From Sphingopyxis chilensis (GTDB lineage Bacteria; Pseudomonadota; Alphaproteobacteria; Sphingomonadales; Sphingomonadaceae): a DNA stretch of 64,000 nt. Of the stretch, positions 16,558 through 24,522 are shown one piece after another. The stretch covers positions 2,079,501 to 2,143,500 of the forward strand of contig NZ_CP142394.1 of the NCBI RefSeq assembly GCF_035930445.1, given 5' to 3'. A model generated the notes under the pieces. That model ran no database searches and was not told the DNA's origin. It saw nothing but the letters and a program-made list of their open reading frames with translations. The position numbers were made by a program, and so were the translations under genes. Numbering within the stretch: the first letter of the stretch is position 1; each line of letters begins with the position of its first letter.

Positions 16558-16971
16558 TTGATTCACAGAATTGCTTTGGCGCTTGTCGCCCTGATTGCCG
16601 TGCCGTCCATGGCGGCGGCGCCCGCATCGCTGTCCGGGCGCTGGAAAACCGACGACGGCAAGGGCATCGTCGCGATGACGAAGTGCGGCGCGACGATGTG
16701 CGGGCGGATTGCCGAACTCCTGATCAAGGAGCCCCCCGGCGGCCAGCGCGACGAACGCAATCCCGACAAGGCGAAGCGCGGCCGCATGGTCGAGGGTTTG
16801 CAGATCTATTGGGATCTCGTCCCGCACGGCGACGGCTGGAAAGGCGAAGGCTATAGCCCCGAGGACGGCCGCTATTACAAGGCGCACCTTCGCGTGAAGG
16901 GCAACAAGCTGACGATGAAGGGTTGCGTCGCGGTATTCTGCCGCACGGTAACCTGGACGCGGGTGGGATAA
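16558..16971 (+). CDS. DUF2147 domain protein, exported
   Basis: A 137-residue protein with a signal peptide (IHRIALALVALIAVPSMAAA) and a DUF2147 domain beginning SGRWKTDDGKGIVAM, with two Cys pairs (KCGATMCG and KGCVAVFC). No ATG fits the signal peptide; TTG at 16558 has GGGGAGAGG five bases upstream and is the best start. DUF2147 proteins are small periplasmic beta-barrels of unknown role, common in sphingomonads. The next gene is convergent, with a GC-rich hairpin between. Confidence 0.82.
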   Translation: MIHRIALALVALIAVPSMAAAPASLSGRWKTDDGKGIVAMTKCGATMCGRIAELLIKEPPGGQRDERNPDKAKRGRMVEGLQIYWDLVPHGDGWKGEGYSPEDGRYYKAHLRVKGNKLTMKGCVAVFCRTVTWTRVG

Positions 16972-16973
16972 TT

Positions 16974-16995
16974 CCCCTCCCGCTTGCGGGAGGGG
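16974..16995. terminator. GC-rich hairpin between convergent genes
   Basis: CCCCTCCCGC (16974-16983) and GCGGGAGGGG (16986-16995) form a perfect 10-bp stem with a two-base loop, starting 3 bp after the DUF2147 stop and ending 7 bp before the racemase stop. It has no T-run, so it is either a bidirectional transcription or RNA-stability element, or a short REP-like hairpin. Confidence 0.5.
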
Positions 16996-17001
16996 AGAAG
17001 A

Positions 17002-17697
17002 TCACCCCTCGCCCAGAATCCAGTCGACGCCCGCCGCGACATGGATGCGCGTCGTGTCATAGATCGGCAGGACATTGGCGTCGGTGTCGACAAGCATCAC
17101 CAGCTCGGTGCACGCGAGCACCACCGCCTGGATATCCTGCTTCGCAATGTCCGTAATGAATGTCTTCATCGTCCGGCGCGAGCTTTCGTTCACCTTGCCG
17201 AGCATCAGCTCTTCGTAAATGATCCGGTCGATCTCGTCGGCGCGGCTCGCGTCATAGGGCGCGAGCGTCAGCCCGTGGCGAACGAGGCGCTGGCGGAACC
17301 AGGGCTCGGTCATCACGTTGCGCGTGCCGATGACTGCGGTCGCCTTGACCCCGTCGGCCTTCATCTTCTCGCCGGTTTCGTCGACGATGTGGAGCAACGG
17401 GATGGAAATTGCCGCGGCGACGTCTTCGGCGACCTTGTGCATCGAATTGGCCGCGATCATCAGCGCGGTCGCGCCCGCCGCCTCGAGCCGCTGCGCCGAG
17501 GCGATCAGCACCTCCTTGGCATGCTCCCATTGTTCTGCCGTCGTAATGCGCGACAGCTCGCAATAGTTGAGGCTCTCCATCAGGATCGGCGCCGAACAAG
17601 CTGTCCCGAGGCGCTTTTGCACCCCCTTGTTGAGATGGCGGTAATAAAGCTCGGTCGATGCCCAGCTCATTCCCCCGATCAGGCCGATTTTACGCAT
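17002..17697 (-). CDS. Aspartate/glutamate racemase family protein with an altered active site
   Basis: A 231-residue protein beginning MRKIGLIGGMSWASTELYYR, the signature of the YgeA-like branch of the Asp/Glu racemase family. The C-terminal catalytic Cys is present in VLACTELV (Cys196). The N-terminal catalytic position, Cys in most racemases and Thr in E. coli YgeA, falls on Ala83 in MIAANSMHKVA. A two-base racemase mechanism therefore looks incomplete. It may be one-sided, may use another residue, or may act on a different substrate. It is a single gene convergent with the DUF2147 gene. Confidence 0.83.
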   Translation of the reverse strand: MRKIGLIGGMSWASTELYYRHLNKGVQKRLGTACSAPILMESLNYCELSRITTAEQWEHAKEVLIASAQRLEAAGATALMIAANSMHKVAEDVAAAISIPLLHIVDETGEKMKADGVKATAVIGTRNVMTEPWFRQRLVRHGLTLAPYDASRADEIDRIIYEELMLGKVNESSRRTMKTFITDIAKQDIQAVVLACTELVMLVDTDANVLPIYDTTRIHVAAGVDWILGEG

Positions 17698-17718
17698 AGG
17701 TGATATCTACCCCTTTAT

Positions 17719-17796
17719 CGTCACCCCGGCGAAGGCCGGGGTCTCACCGTCGCGATTCAACGGCAGGTCAAGATCCCGGCCTTCGCCGGGATGACG
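17719..17796. repeat. Inverted pair of REP hairpins
   Basis: Two short hairpins in opposite orientation: CCCCGGCGAAGGCCGGGG within 17719-17744 and ATCCCGGCCTTCGCCGGGAT within 17771-17796. The loops GAAG and CTTC are complementary, so the pair can also fold as one long cruciform. This is a BIME-like unit, found between the pntB and racemase genes; similar units occur near 53161, 54663 and 60311. Confidence 0.7.
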
Positions 17797-17843
17797 ATTC
17801 GGGTCAATGGTTGTCGGGTCAGTGCCCGCTGCCGCCTCAGGTC

Positions 17844-19328
17844 TTAGTGCCCGCTACCACTCAGGGCCTTGACGATGTCGTCGGCCATCTTCTTGGCATC
17901 GCCGAGCAGCATCATCGTCTGGTCCATGTAGAACACATCGTTGTCGACGCCGGCGTAGCCGACCCCGCCCATCGAGCGCTTCACGAACAGCACCGTCTTG
18001 GCATTGGCGACGTCGAGGATCGGCATGCCATAGATCGGCGAGGTCTTGTCGGTCTTCGCCGCGGGGTTGGTGACGTCGTTCGCGCCGATGACGAAGGCGA
18101 CGTCGCATTGCGCGAATTCGCCGTTGATGTCCTCGAGCTCGAACACTTCGTCATAGGGAACATTCGCCTCGGCGAGCAGCACGTTCATATGCCCCGGCAT
18201 CCGCCCGGCCACGGGGTGGATCGCATATTTGACGTTGACGCCTTCCTTCTTGAGCTGGTCGGCCATTTCGCGGAGCGCGTGCTGCGCCTGCGCCACCGCC
18301 ATGCCATATCCGGGGACGATGATGACATTCTCGGCCTGGCTCATCAGGAACGCCGCATCTTCGGCGCTGCCCGGCTTCCACGGGCGCTGTTCCTTCGAAC
18401 CGCCGCCCGAAGCCGCCGCATCGTCGCCGCCGAAGCCGCCGGCGATCACGCTGATGAAGCTGCGGTTCATCGCGCGGCACATGATGTACGACAGGATCGC
18501 ACCCGATGAGCCGACGAGCGCGCCGGTGATGATCATCGCGGTGTTGCCGAGGGTGAAACCCATCGCCGCCGCGGCCCAGCCCGAATAGCTGTTCAGCATC
18601 GACACGACGACCGGCATGTCGGCGCCGCCGATCGGGATGATCAGCAGGAATCCGATCAGGAAGCTGAGGCCCGTGACCGTCCAGAACACCCAGGGACTCT
18701 GGTCGAAGGTGAAATAGGCGACGAGGCCGATGATCGCGGCGAGCGTGCCGAGATTGATGACGTGCCGCCCCGGCAGCATGATCGGCGCGCCCGACATATT
18801 GCCGTTGAGCTTCAGAAAGGCGATGACCGACCCCGAGAAGGTGATCGCGCCTATCGCGATGCCAAGGCCCATTTCAACGCGGCTGACGGTGAAAATCTGC
18901 CCCGCGGCATCGGCGATGCCGAAGGCCTGCGGATTGAGATAGGCCGCCGCCGCGACAGCCACGGCGGCAAGGCCGACGAGGCTGTGGAACGCCGCGACAA
19001 GCTGCGGCATCGCGGTCATCGCGATCCGACGCGCCATGACGATGCCGATGACGGCGCCGATGCCGATCGCGACGAGGATTTCGGCGAGCGCGACGCTATC
19101 GAGCGCCCCGCCATCGAGGCGCGGAACGTGGGTCAGCAAGGTCGTGACGACGGCGATCGTCATCCCGATCATGCCGAAACGATTGCCGCGCTGCGACGAG
19201 GCCGGCGACGACAGTCCGCGCAGCGCGAGGATGAAGAAGACGCCCGAGACCAGATAGGCGATCGCGGCCCAGGGATTCACCGCGCCATGGCCGCCCGCTG
19301 CGGCGGCAAGGATCGACTGAAATTCCAT
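17844..19328 (-). CDS. pntB: NAD(P) transhydrogenase subunit beta
   Basis: PntB carries half of the proton channel and the NADP(H)-binding domain of the proton-driven transhydrogenase. The protein is 494 residues from the ATG at 19328, which has AGGAGC eight bases upstream. About nine membrane helices fill residues 20-270, for instance AIAYLVSGVFFILALRGL and WVFWTVTGLSFLIGFLL. The C-terminal NADP domain has the VIIVPGYGMAVAQAQ nucleotide loop, HPVAGRMPGHMNVLLAEA and YAGVDNDVFY. It follows pntA2 by one base and forms a unit with it. Confidence 0.96.
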   Translation of the reverse strand: MEFQSILAAAAGGHGAVNPWAAIAYLVSGVFFILALRGLSSPASSQRGNRFGMIGMTIAVVTTLLTHVPRLDGGALDSVALAEILVAIGIGAVIGIVMARRIAMTAMPQLVAAFHSLVGLAAVAVAAAAYLNPQAFGIADAAGQIFTVSRVEMGLGIAIGAITFSGSVIAFLKLNGNMSGAPIMLPGRHVINLGTLAAIIGLVAYFTFDQSPWVFWTVTGLSFLIGFLLIIPIGGADMPVVVSMLNSYSGWAAAAMGFTLGNTAMIITGALVGSSGAILSYIMCRAMNRSFISVIAGGFGGDDAAASGGGSKEQRPWKPGSAEDAAFLMSQAENVIIVPGYGMAVAQAQHALREMADQLKKEGVNVKYAIHPVAGRMPGHMNVLLAEANVPYDEVFELEDINGEFAQCDVAFVIGANDVTNPAAKTDKTSPIYGMPILDVANAKTVLFVKRSMGGVGYAGVDNDVFYMDQTMMLLGDAKKMADDIVKALSGSGH

Positions 19329-19329
19329 C

Positions 19330-19611
19330 TCAGCGCTCCTTCTTCTTGTACATCGCCAGCATACGCGCGGTGACGGCAAAGCCGCCGAAGATATTGACGC
19401 TCGCCATCACCACCGCGGCAAGCCCGAGCCATTTCGACGAGGCGGAACCCGCCGCGGCGCTGGCGATCAGCGCGCCGACGATAATCACCGACGAAATGGC
19501 GTTGGTGACGCTCATCAGCGGCGTGTGCAGCGCCGGGGTCACCGACCAGACGACGAAATAGCCGACGAAGCACGCCAGGACGAAAATCGAAAAAATCGCG
19601 ATAAAATCCAC
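19330..19611 (-). CDS. pntA2: NAD(P) transhydrogenase subunit alpha 2 (membrane part)
   Basis: A 93-residue membrane subunit, the second fragment of a split PntA. The start is the GTG at 19611 (VDFIAIFSIFVLACFVGYFV) with GGGGAGC seven bases upstream. Three or four membrane helices fill the protein, ending in MLAMYKKKER. It directly precedes pntB but is separated from pntA1 by the fasciclin and PH-domain genes and by a strong terminator, so it needs its own promoter in the 70 bp upstream. Confidence 0.93.
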   Translation of the reverse strand: MDFIAIFSIFVLACFVGYFVVWSVTPALHTPLMSVTNAISSVIIVGALIASAAAGSASSKWLGLAAVVMASVNIFGGFAVTARMLAMYKKKER

Positions 19612-19684
19612 GGGCTCGCTCCCCTGCTGATTCCGTTTCGCGCACCTCTTGCCGTGCGTCGTCCAGCCTGTCGACTCCAAAGCA

Positions 19685-19731
19685 CCCAAAAAGAGGCGCC
19701 CGCATTTCGGATGACCGGAAATGCGGGCGCT
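19685..19731 (-). terminator. Rho-independent terminator after the fasciclin gene
   Basis: A perfect 13-bp stem, GCGCCCGCATTTC (19696-19708) paired with GAAATGCGGGCGC (19718-19730), with a 9-base loop. Read on the minus strand it is followed by CTCTTTTTGG, giving a T-tract. It begins 45 bp after the fasciclin stop and would stop transcription before pntA2. Confidence 0.88.
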
Positions 19732-19774
19732 ATTCGACATAAAATATCCTGCCGCCGCGTTGGCGACGAAATTT

Positions 19775-20371
19775 TTACATGGTCGGCACCAGCACCGCGT
19801 CGACGCCATGGACGACGCCGTTCGACTGGGTGAGATCGGCCGCCGTCACCGTCGCCTTGTTGCCGCTGCTGCTGGTCAGCAGGATCGCATTGCCGTTTTT
19901 CGTGGCGGCCAGATCCTGCCCGCTGGCGGTCTTGAGCACCGCCTTGCCGCCGCCTGCGGCGATTTTCGCGGACAGGTCGGCGGCGGTCAGCTTGCCCGGA
20001 ACGATATGATAATTCAGCACGCCGGCGAGCACCGCCTTCTGCGCCGGACGCATCCAGCCGTCGCGCGTTACCGGCGGCACCTGTGTAAAGGCGGCGTCGG
20101 TCGGCGCAAAGACCGTGAACGGCCCCGCGCCCGACAGGCTTTGGGCAAGCCCCGCCTGCGTGAGCGCGGCGGTCAACGACTTGTGGTTCGGCGAGGCCGC
20201 GAGATTCGCGGCGATCGTGCTCGTCGCCTGCATCGCCGACGCATCGCCGCCGATCGCGGCCGACATCGCGCCTTCGCCGCCCGCAACCGGGTCGGCCGGC
20301 GCGTCGCCCTTGCCGCAGCCCGCCAACGCGAGCGCGGCCGCCGCGGCGGTCAAGATCAGGTGGATTTTCAT
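19775..20371 (-). CDS. Fasciclin (FAS1) domain lipoprotein
   Basis: A 198-residue envelope lipoprotein: signal segment LILTAAAAALALAGC with a lipobox Cys19 or so, a short Gly/Ala linker and one FAS1 domain. The domain shows the H1 box GPFTVFAPTDAAF and the H2 region NYHIVPGKLTAADL, ending GVVHGVDAVLVP. FAS1 domains mediate adhesion or surface attachment; exact binding partners are unknown. The ATG at 20371 has AAGGA upstream and is preferred to an in-frame ATG seven codons earlier. It sits inside the otherwise conserved pnt cluster. Confidence 0.9.
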   Translation of the reverse strand: MKIHLILTAAAAALALAGCGKGDAPADPVAGGEGAMSAAIGGDASAMQATSTIAANLAASPNHKSLTAALTQAGLAQSLSGAGPFTVFAPTDAAFTQVPPVTRDGWMRPAQKAVLAGVLNYHIVPGKLTAADLSAKIAAGGGKAVLKTASGQDLAATKNGNAILLTSSSGNKATVTAADLTQSNGVVHGVDAVLVPTM

Positions 20372-20484
20372 ATGCTGTCCTTCGCAAAGCATGCCAGCGG
20401 CCCGAATCGAGCGCCGTCGGCTGGCATCAACACGCGGTTGATGACGCTCTTGTTACGGCCCGGTGGCGATCTATGACGGCGGTC

Positions 20485-20850
20485 TCAGCGACCGACGATC
20501 AGCTGCGTCATCAGCCGGTGGATATGCTGCGGATCGCTCTTGCGCGAAATCTTCACCTCGAGCGGCGTCGCGGCGCCCGAAACCCACATCTTCATGTCGG
20601 CATCGAGGTCGAAGGTTCCTGCGGTTTCGAACGAAAAGCGCGTGACCGAACGCCACGGAATGCTGAGGAATTCCTTCTTCGATCCCGTCAGCCCCTGCAC
20701 ATCGACGAAGATGAAACGCAGGTTGGTGAGCAAGGCGGTGTCGCGAACCGTACGGAAGGCGGCAAGCACGCGCTCGCCGTCGATCAGCCAGGCCTGAAAC
20801 TCGGCCTGCGCGCCGGTGACGTCGATATCCCCGGCGCTGAACAGACCCAT
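20485..20850 (-). CDS. Bacterial PH-domain protein
   Basis: A 121-residue soluble protein that is a single bacterial PH domain (PF08000-like), with the strands GERVLAAFRTVRDTALLTNL, KEFLSIPWRSVTRFSFETAG and LEVKISRKS, then the C-terminal helix HIHRLMTQLIVGR. Such domains form ring-like oligomers in bacteria but their function is poorly known. It lies 7 bp after the pntA1 stop on the same strand and is probably co-transcribed with it. Confidence 0.8.
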   Translation of the reverse strand: MGLFSAGDIDVTGAQAEFQAWLIDGERVLAAFRTVRDTALLTNLRFIFVDVQGLTGSKKEFLSIPWRSVTRFSFETAGTFDLDADMKMWVSGAATPLEVKISRKSDPQHIHRLMTQLIVGR

Positions 20851-20857
20851 CGTTCAG

Positions 20858-21979
20858 CTACCCCGATAGCCGCTCGTTCACGACCTTGCCGCCCTGCGTC
20901 AGACGCACGGCATTGCCGATTTCCTCGTCGAGCACGGGCTTGCCCGCTTCCTTGTCCCAGAAGGCCGAGAGGAAGTTGAACAGGTTGCGGCTGAACAGCG
21001 CGCTGGTGTCGGCGGGCATCAGCGCGGCGATATTCTGCGCGCCGATCACGGTGACGCCGTGAATCCTCTTCGTCTCGCCGGGCGCCGATCCCTCGACATT
21101 GCCGCCGCTTTCGGCCGCCATGTCGACGATCACGCTGCCCGACCGCATCGTCGCGAGCTGCGCGTCGGTGATCAGTCGCGGCGCCGGACGCCCCGGGATC
21201 AGCGCGGTGGTGATCACGATGTCCTGCTTGGCGATATGCGACGACACGAGTTCGGCCTGCGCCGCCTTGTATTCGTCGGACATTTCGGTGGCATAGCCGC
21301 CCGCGCCCTCGCCCTCGATCCCCGCGACCGTCTCGACGAAGATCGGCTTGGCGCCGAGCGACATGATCTGTTCCTTGGTCGCGGCGCGCACGTCGGTCGC
21401 GCTGACCTGCGCGCCCAGACGGCGCGCCGTCGCGATCGCCTGCAGCCCCGCAACGCCGACCCCCATCACGAACGCCTTGGCGGCGCTTACCGTACCCGCG
21501 GCGGTCATCATCATCGGAAAAGCGCGGCCATAGGCGTTTGCCGCCATCAGCACCGCCTTGTAACCCGCGAGGTTCGCCTGGCTGGACAGGATATCCATCG
21601 ACTGCGCGCGCGTGATGCGCGGCATGAATTCCATCGCGAGCGCCTCAAGCCCGAGCTTCGCATAATCATCGACGCGCGCGCGCTCGCCAAAGGGATTGAG
21701 TCCCGCGGCAAGCCACGCCCCGTCGGCAAATCCCGACAGCGTCTTGGGGTCGGGGCCCTGGACGCCGAGGATGATGTTTGCGCCCTTGAGCACCTCGGCG
21801 CGCGATCCGACCGTCGCGCCCGCGGCGCTGTAATCGGCATCGGCGACCGAGGCGTCGGTGCCCGCCCCCGATTCGACGGCAACTTCGGCGCCCAGCCCGA
21901 TGAATTTCTTCACGGTTTCCGGCGTTGCGGCGACGCGGGTCTCGCCCGCGGCGAGTTCCTTCAGGACGGCGATGCGCAT
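20858..21979 (-). CDS. pntA1: NAD(P) transhydrogenase subunit alpha 1 (NAD-binding part)
   Basis: The 373-residue soluble dI component binds NAD(H) and exchanges hydride with the NADP domain of PntB. It starts MRIAVLKELAAGETRVAATP, typical of alanine dehydrogenase/PntA proteins, and contains the dinucleotide loop GVGVAGLQAIATARRLGA near residue 172 and the RVGSVIVDMAAESGGN-like segment (here MRSGSVIVDMAAESGGN). The length equals that of split-type PntA1. It begins 10 bp after the small cytochrome oxidase subunit IV gene and is followed by the PH-domain gene. Confidence 0.95.
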   Translation of the reverse strand: MRIAVLKELAAGETRVAATPETVKKFIGLGAEVAVESGAGTDASVADADYSAAGATVGSRAEVLKGANIILGVQGPDPKTLSGFADGAWLAAGLNPFGERARVDDYAKLGLEALAMEFMPRITRAQSMDILSSQANLAGYKAVLMAANAYGRAFPMMMTAAGTVSAAKAFVMGVGVAGLQAIATARRLGAQVSATDVRAATKEQIMSLGAKPIFVETVAGIEGEGAGGYATEMSDEYKAAQAELVSSHIAKQDIVITTALIPGRPAPRLITDAQLATMRSGSVIVDMAAESGGNVEGSAPGETKRIHGVTVIGAQNIAALMPADTSALFSRNLFNFLSAFWDKEAGKPVLDEEIGNAVRLTQGGKVVNERLSG

Positions 21980-21989
21980 GGCGGCCGGT

Positions 21990-22115
21990 TCAGGACGCGA
22001 TGAGCAGGACGACGAAGATAGTGACCACCGCGGTGATGATCGATCCGACTTTCAGCAGGCTGAGGAAACCCGAATAGGTTTCGTTCGCTGCCTTCATTTC
22101 CTGCTGTGCCATCAT
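21990..22115 (-). CDS. aa3-type cytochrome c oxidase subunit IV, 41 aa
   Basis: A small gene missed by length filters. It reads MMAQQEMKAANETYSGFLSL, then a single membrane helix (VGSIITAVVTIFVVLLIAS). The N-terminal ANETYSGFL pattern followed by one helix is the signature of the alphaproteobacterial aa3 oxidase subunit IV (PF07835-like). AGGGG is four bases before the first ATG (22115) and seven before the second (22112), so 22112 may be the true start. In sphingomonads this gene is commonly found just upstream of pntA1, as here. The rest of the oxidase is elsewhere. Confidence 0.8.
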   Translation of the reverse strand: MMAQQEMKAANETYSGFLSLLKVGSIITAVVTIFVVLLIAS

Positions 22116-22351
22116 TTTTCCCCTATTACGCCCTTTGCTGTGCGCGAACGCACAGCGCGACGCCCAGAATCGGTTATCGCGCCGGTCTTAGCCACGCACC
22201 CCGCGATGCTCAAGTGCGGGTTTGGTCACTGGACTTCGCTGTGGCAAAAGAGGATTGGCCTTAATCGCCCTTTTACCCCTATCGGATAGATATGCGCCCC
22301 TCAGCAGAACATACCCAAAGCAATGTCGGTTCAGGGGGCAGATTCGAAACG

Positions 22352-23782
22352 ATGACGAACACGCGCGACACGCGAATGGTGATGATCGTTGACAGCGAGC
22401 CTGCCCAGCAGCGCTTTCTCGCCGCGCTGGCGTCGCGCGGCGGCTGGCGCAGCATCGTCGCGCCCGACACCGACACCGCACTCGCCAAACTCGGCACGCA
22501 GGAGGGCATGGCGCTCGACGCGGTGCTTGTCGATCAGGGCGCGCCGGGCATGGACATCGCCGAATTCGTCACCGAACTGCGCCGCTGGCGCCCGGCGCTG
22601 CCGCTCGTCGTCATCACGATGCGCAACGGGGTCGAGGTCGCGGTCGGTGCGATGCGCGCCGGCGCGAGCGACTTTGTCCAGAAACCGATCGCCCCCGACC
22701 GCCTCCTCGAAGCGCTCGACCGCGTCGTATCGACCGGCGGCCCGCAGGGCGAGCTTCGCCCGCTGACCGAGAAACTGCGCGCGCCGCTGGCCTTCGAGGA
22801 AATCATCGGGTCGAGCCCCAATTTCCGCAGCGCGCTCGCGATCGCCGCGAAGGCGGCGCGCGCGCGCGTGCCGGTGATGATCAACGGCAAGCCCGGCACC
22901 GGCAAGGAAGTCTTCGCGCGCGCGATCCACAGCGCGAGCCCGCGTGCGCGCGGCCAGCTCGTCATGGTCGATTGCTCGGCCGTCTCGCCGGGCCTGATCG
23001 GATCGGGCCTCTTCGGGCACGAACGCGGCGCCTTCCCTGGCGCCTTCGACCGCCAGGTCGGCCGGCTCGTCCAGGCCGACGGCGGCAGCATCATCATCGA
23101 CCATGTCGAATGTATCCCGCTCGAAACGCAGGCGAAGCTCGTCGAATTCCTCAATAGCGGCGAAGTGCAGATGATCGGCGGGTCGATTCGCCAGAGCGTC
23201 GATGTCCGCATCATCGCAACGAGCACGAGTCCGCTCGACAAGCTGATCGAGGCGGGCCACTTCCGCGAGGACCTGTTCTACGCGCTGTCGAGCGCGCAAT
23301 TCACCCTGCCCTCGCTTTCGGAGCGCCGCGGCGACGTCGGCCCGCTCGCGCGCCATCTTCTCGCGCGCATCGGCGGGCTGCCCGGCATGGGCCCGATCGG
23401 CGTCACCGACGATGCGCTGCGCCTGCTCGCCGCCTACGCCTGGCCGGGCAATGTCCGCCAGTTGCAGGACGTGCTGTTCCGCGCCGCGGTCGAGAGCAAG
23501 ACCGACGTGCTCACCAGCGCCGATTTCCGCGCCATCGAGGCCGCGCTCGGCGGCGGGGTGAGCAGCGACGGCGAAGTCGCGATCAACGGCGAGGCGATCG
23601 GCATTACGCTGTACCTCCCCGACGGCAACCTGCGGCCGCTCGAAGAGATCGAAGCCGACGTCATCCGCCTCGCCATCGGCCATTATCGCGGCCGCATGAG
23701 CGAAGTCGCCCGCCGCCTCGGCATCGGCCGCTCGACGCTCTACCGCAAGCTGAGCGATCTCGGGATCGACACCGCGGCCTGA
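22352..23782 (+). CDS. Sigma-54-activator-like response regulator with degenerate ATPase motifs
   Basis: A 476-residue protein with three domains. An N-terminal receiver (residues 8-125) has phosphoacceptor Asp61 in LVDQGAPGMD and Lys111. A central AAA+ domain spans about 148-380, and a C-terminal Fis-type helix-turn-helix contains SEVARRLGIGRSTLYRKLSD. Walker A is present (GKPGTGKE, 179-186). However, the sigma-54 contact loop GAFTGA reads GAFPGA (226-231), the Walker B Asp-Glu reads Asp250-His251, and the second arginine finger (usual YRL) is Ala311. It is therefore unlikely to be a standard sigma-54 activator. The start at 22352 puts the receiver at the usual place; ATG 22292 is an alternative. 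Confidence 0.83.
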   Translation: MTNTRDTRMVMIVDSEPAQQRFLAALASRGGWRSIVAPDTDTALAKLGTQEGMALDAVLVDQGAPGMDIAEFVTELRRWRPALPLVVITMRNGVEVAVGAMRAGASDFVQKPIAPDRLLEALDRVVSTGGPQGELRPLTEKLRAPLAFEEIIGSSPNFRSALAIAAKAARARVPVMINGKPGTGKEVFARAIHSASPRARGQLVMVDCSAVSPGLIGSGLFGHERGAFPGAFDRQVGRLVQADGGSIIIDHVECIPLETQAKLVEFLNSGEVQMIGGSIRQSVDVRIIATSTSPLDKLIEAGHFREDLFYALSSAQFTLPSLSERRGDVGPLARHLLARIGGLPGMGPIGVTDDALRLLAAYAWPGNVRQLQDVLFRAAVESKTDVLTSADFRAIEAALGGGVSSDGEVAINGEAIGITLYLPDGNLRPLEEIEADVIRLAIGHYRGRMSEVARRLGIGRSTLYRKLSDLGIDTAA

Positions 23783-23818
23783 CGCGCGACCGGCTCGGCC
23801 GAGCCGATCGCGCTTGAT

Positions 23819-23838
23819 ATATAAGTTTGAGCTTATAT
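23819..23838. promoter_or_regulatory. Inverted repeat upstream of the SRPBCC/ArsR pair
   Basis: ATATAAG (23819-23825) and CTTATAT (23832-23838) form a 7-bp inverted repeat with a 6-base centre, 30 bp upstream of the SRPBCC start. AT-rich imperfect palindromes at this place are typical ArsR/SmtB-fold operators, and an ArsR-type regulator is the second gene of the pair. Autoregulation is inferred. Confidence 0.55.
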
Positions 23839-23868
23839 GACGATCCCACGCCAATCGGGAGAATCATC

Positions 23869-24522
23869 ATGCCGTTCGATACCACCACCCAGGCCGCCAT
23901 GGTCGTCCGCAAGGTCGAGGATGTGACCCACGGGGGCCAACCCTGCCGTGCAGTCGTCGCCTCGCGCGCCTATGCGACCGATATCGACGATCTGTGGAAT
24001 GCGATCACCGACAAGGCGCGCATTCCGCGCTGGTTCGCTCCCGTTGACGGGGACCTCGAACTCGGCGGCAAATATCAGATCAAGGGCAATGCCGGCGGCA
24101 CCGTCATCGCGTGCGAGCCGCCGAGGAGCTTCGCGCTCACCTGGGAGTTCGGGGGCGGGACGAGCTGGGTGGAGGTCGAGTTGGCCGAAGCCGGCGAGGC
24201 GACGCAGCTGACTCTGAGGCATATTGCGCCGCTGGACGACAAGTCCGAGGAGTTCTGGGACAGGTTCGGGCCAGGTGCGGTCGGAGTTGGTTGGGATCTG
24301 TCGCTGCTCGGCCTCGCGTGGCACCTCGAAACCGGGGAGGCCGTGAAGGAGCGCTTCGCCGAGGAGACCTGGCCGCTGAGCGACGAAGGCAGAACGTTCG
24401 CGACTTCGAGCAGCGACGCCTGGACCGCCGCTTCGCTCGCTTACGGAACCGATGAGGAGGCCGCGAACCGCGCGGGCGCCAGCACGACCGCCTTCTACAC
24501 CGGCGCCGCCGCGCCCGAATGA
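23869..24522 (+). CDS. SRPBCC (AHSA1-like) domain protein
   Basis: A 217-residue soluble protein starting MPFDTTTQAAMVVRKVEDVT with GGGAGA six bases before the ATG. Residues 25-150 show the START/Bet v1-like AHSA1 pattern (SRAYATDIDDLWNAITD, IPRWFAPVDGDLELGGKY, then CEPPRSFALTWEF). The family binds small hydrophobic ligands or acts as a chaperone-like domain. The ArsR regulator gene overlaps its end by 4 bp, a common two-gene arrangement. The ligand is unknown. Confidence 0.86.
   Translation: MPFDTTTQAAMVVRKVEDVTHGGQPCRAVVASRAYATDIDDLWNAITDKARIPRWFAPVDGDLELGGKYQIKGNAGGTVIACEPPRSFALTWEFGGGTSWVEVELAEAGEATQLTLRHIAPLDDKSEEFWDRFGPGAVGVGWDLSLLGLAWHLETGEAVKERFAEETWPLSDEGRTFATSSSDAWTAASLAYGTDEEAANRAGASTTAFYTGAAAPE

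Noticed and set aside
22331..23854. Antisense frame of 507 codons opposite the sigma-54-type regulator
   Set aside because: Shadow of a real gene; composition is Asp/Arg/Ala-rich without any motif.
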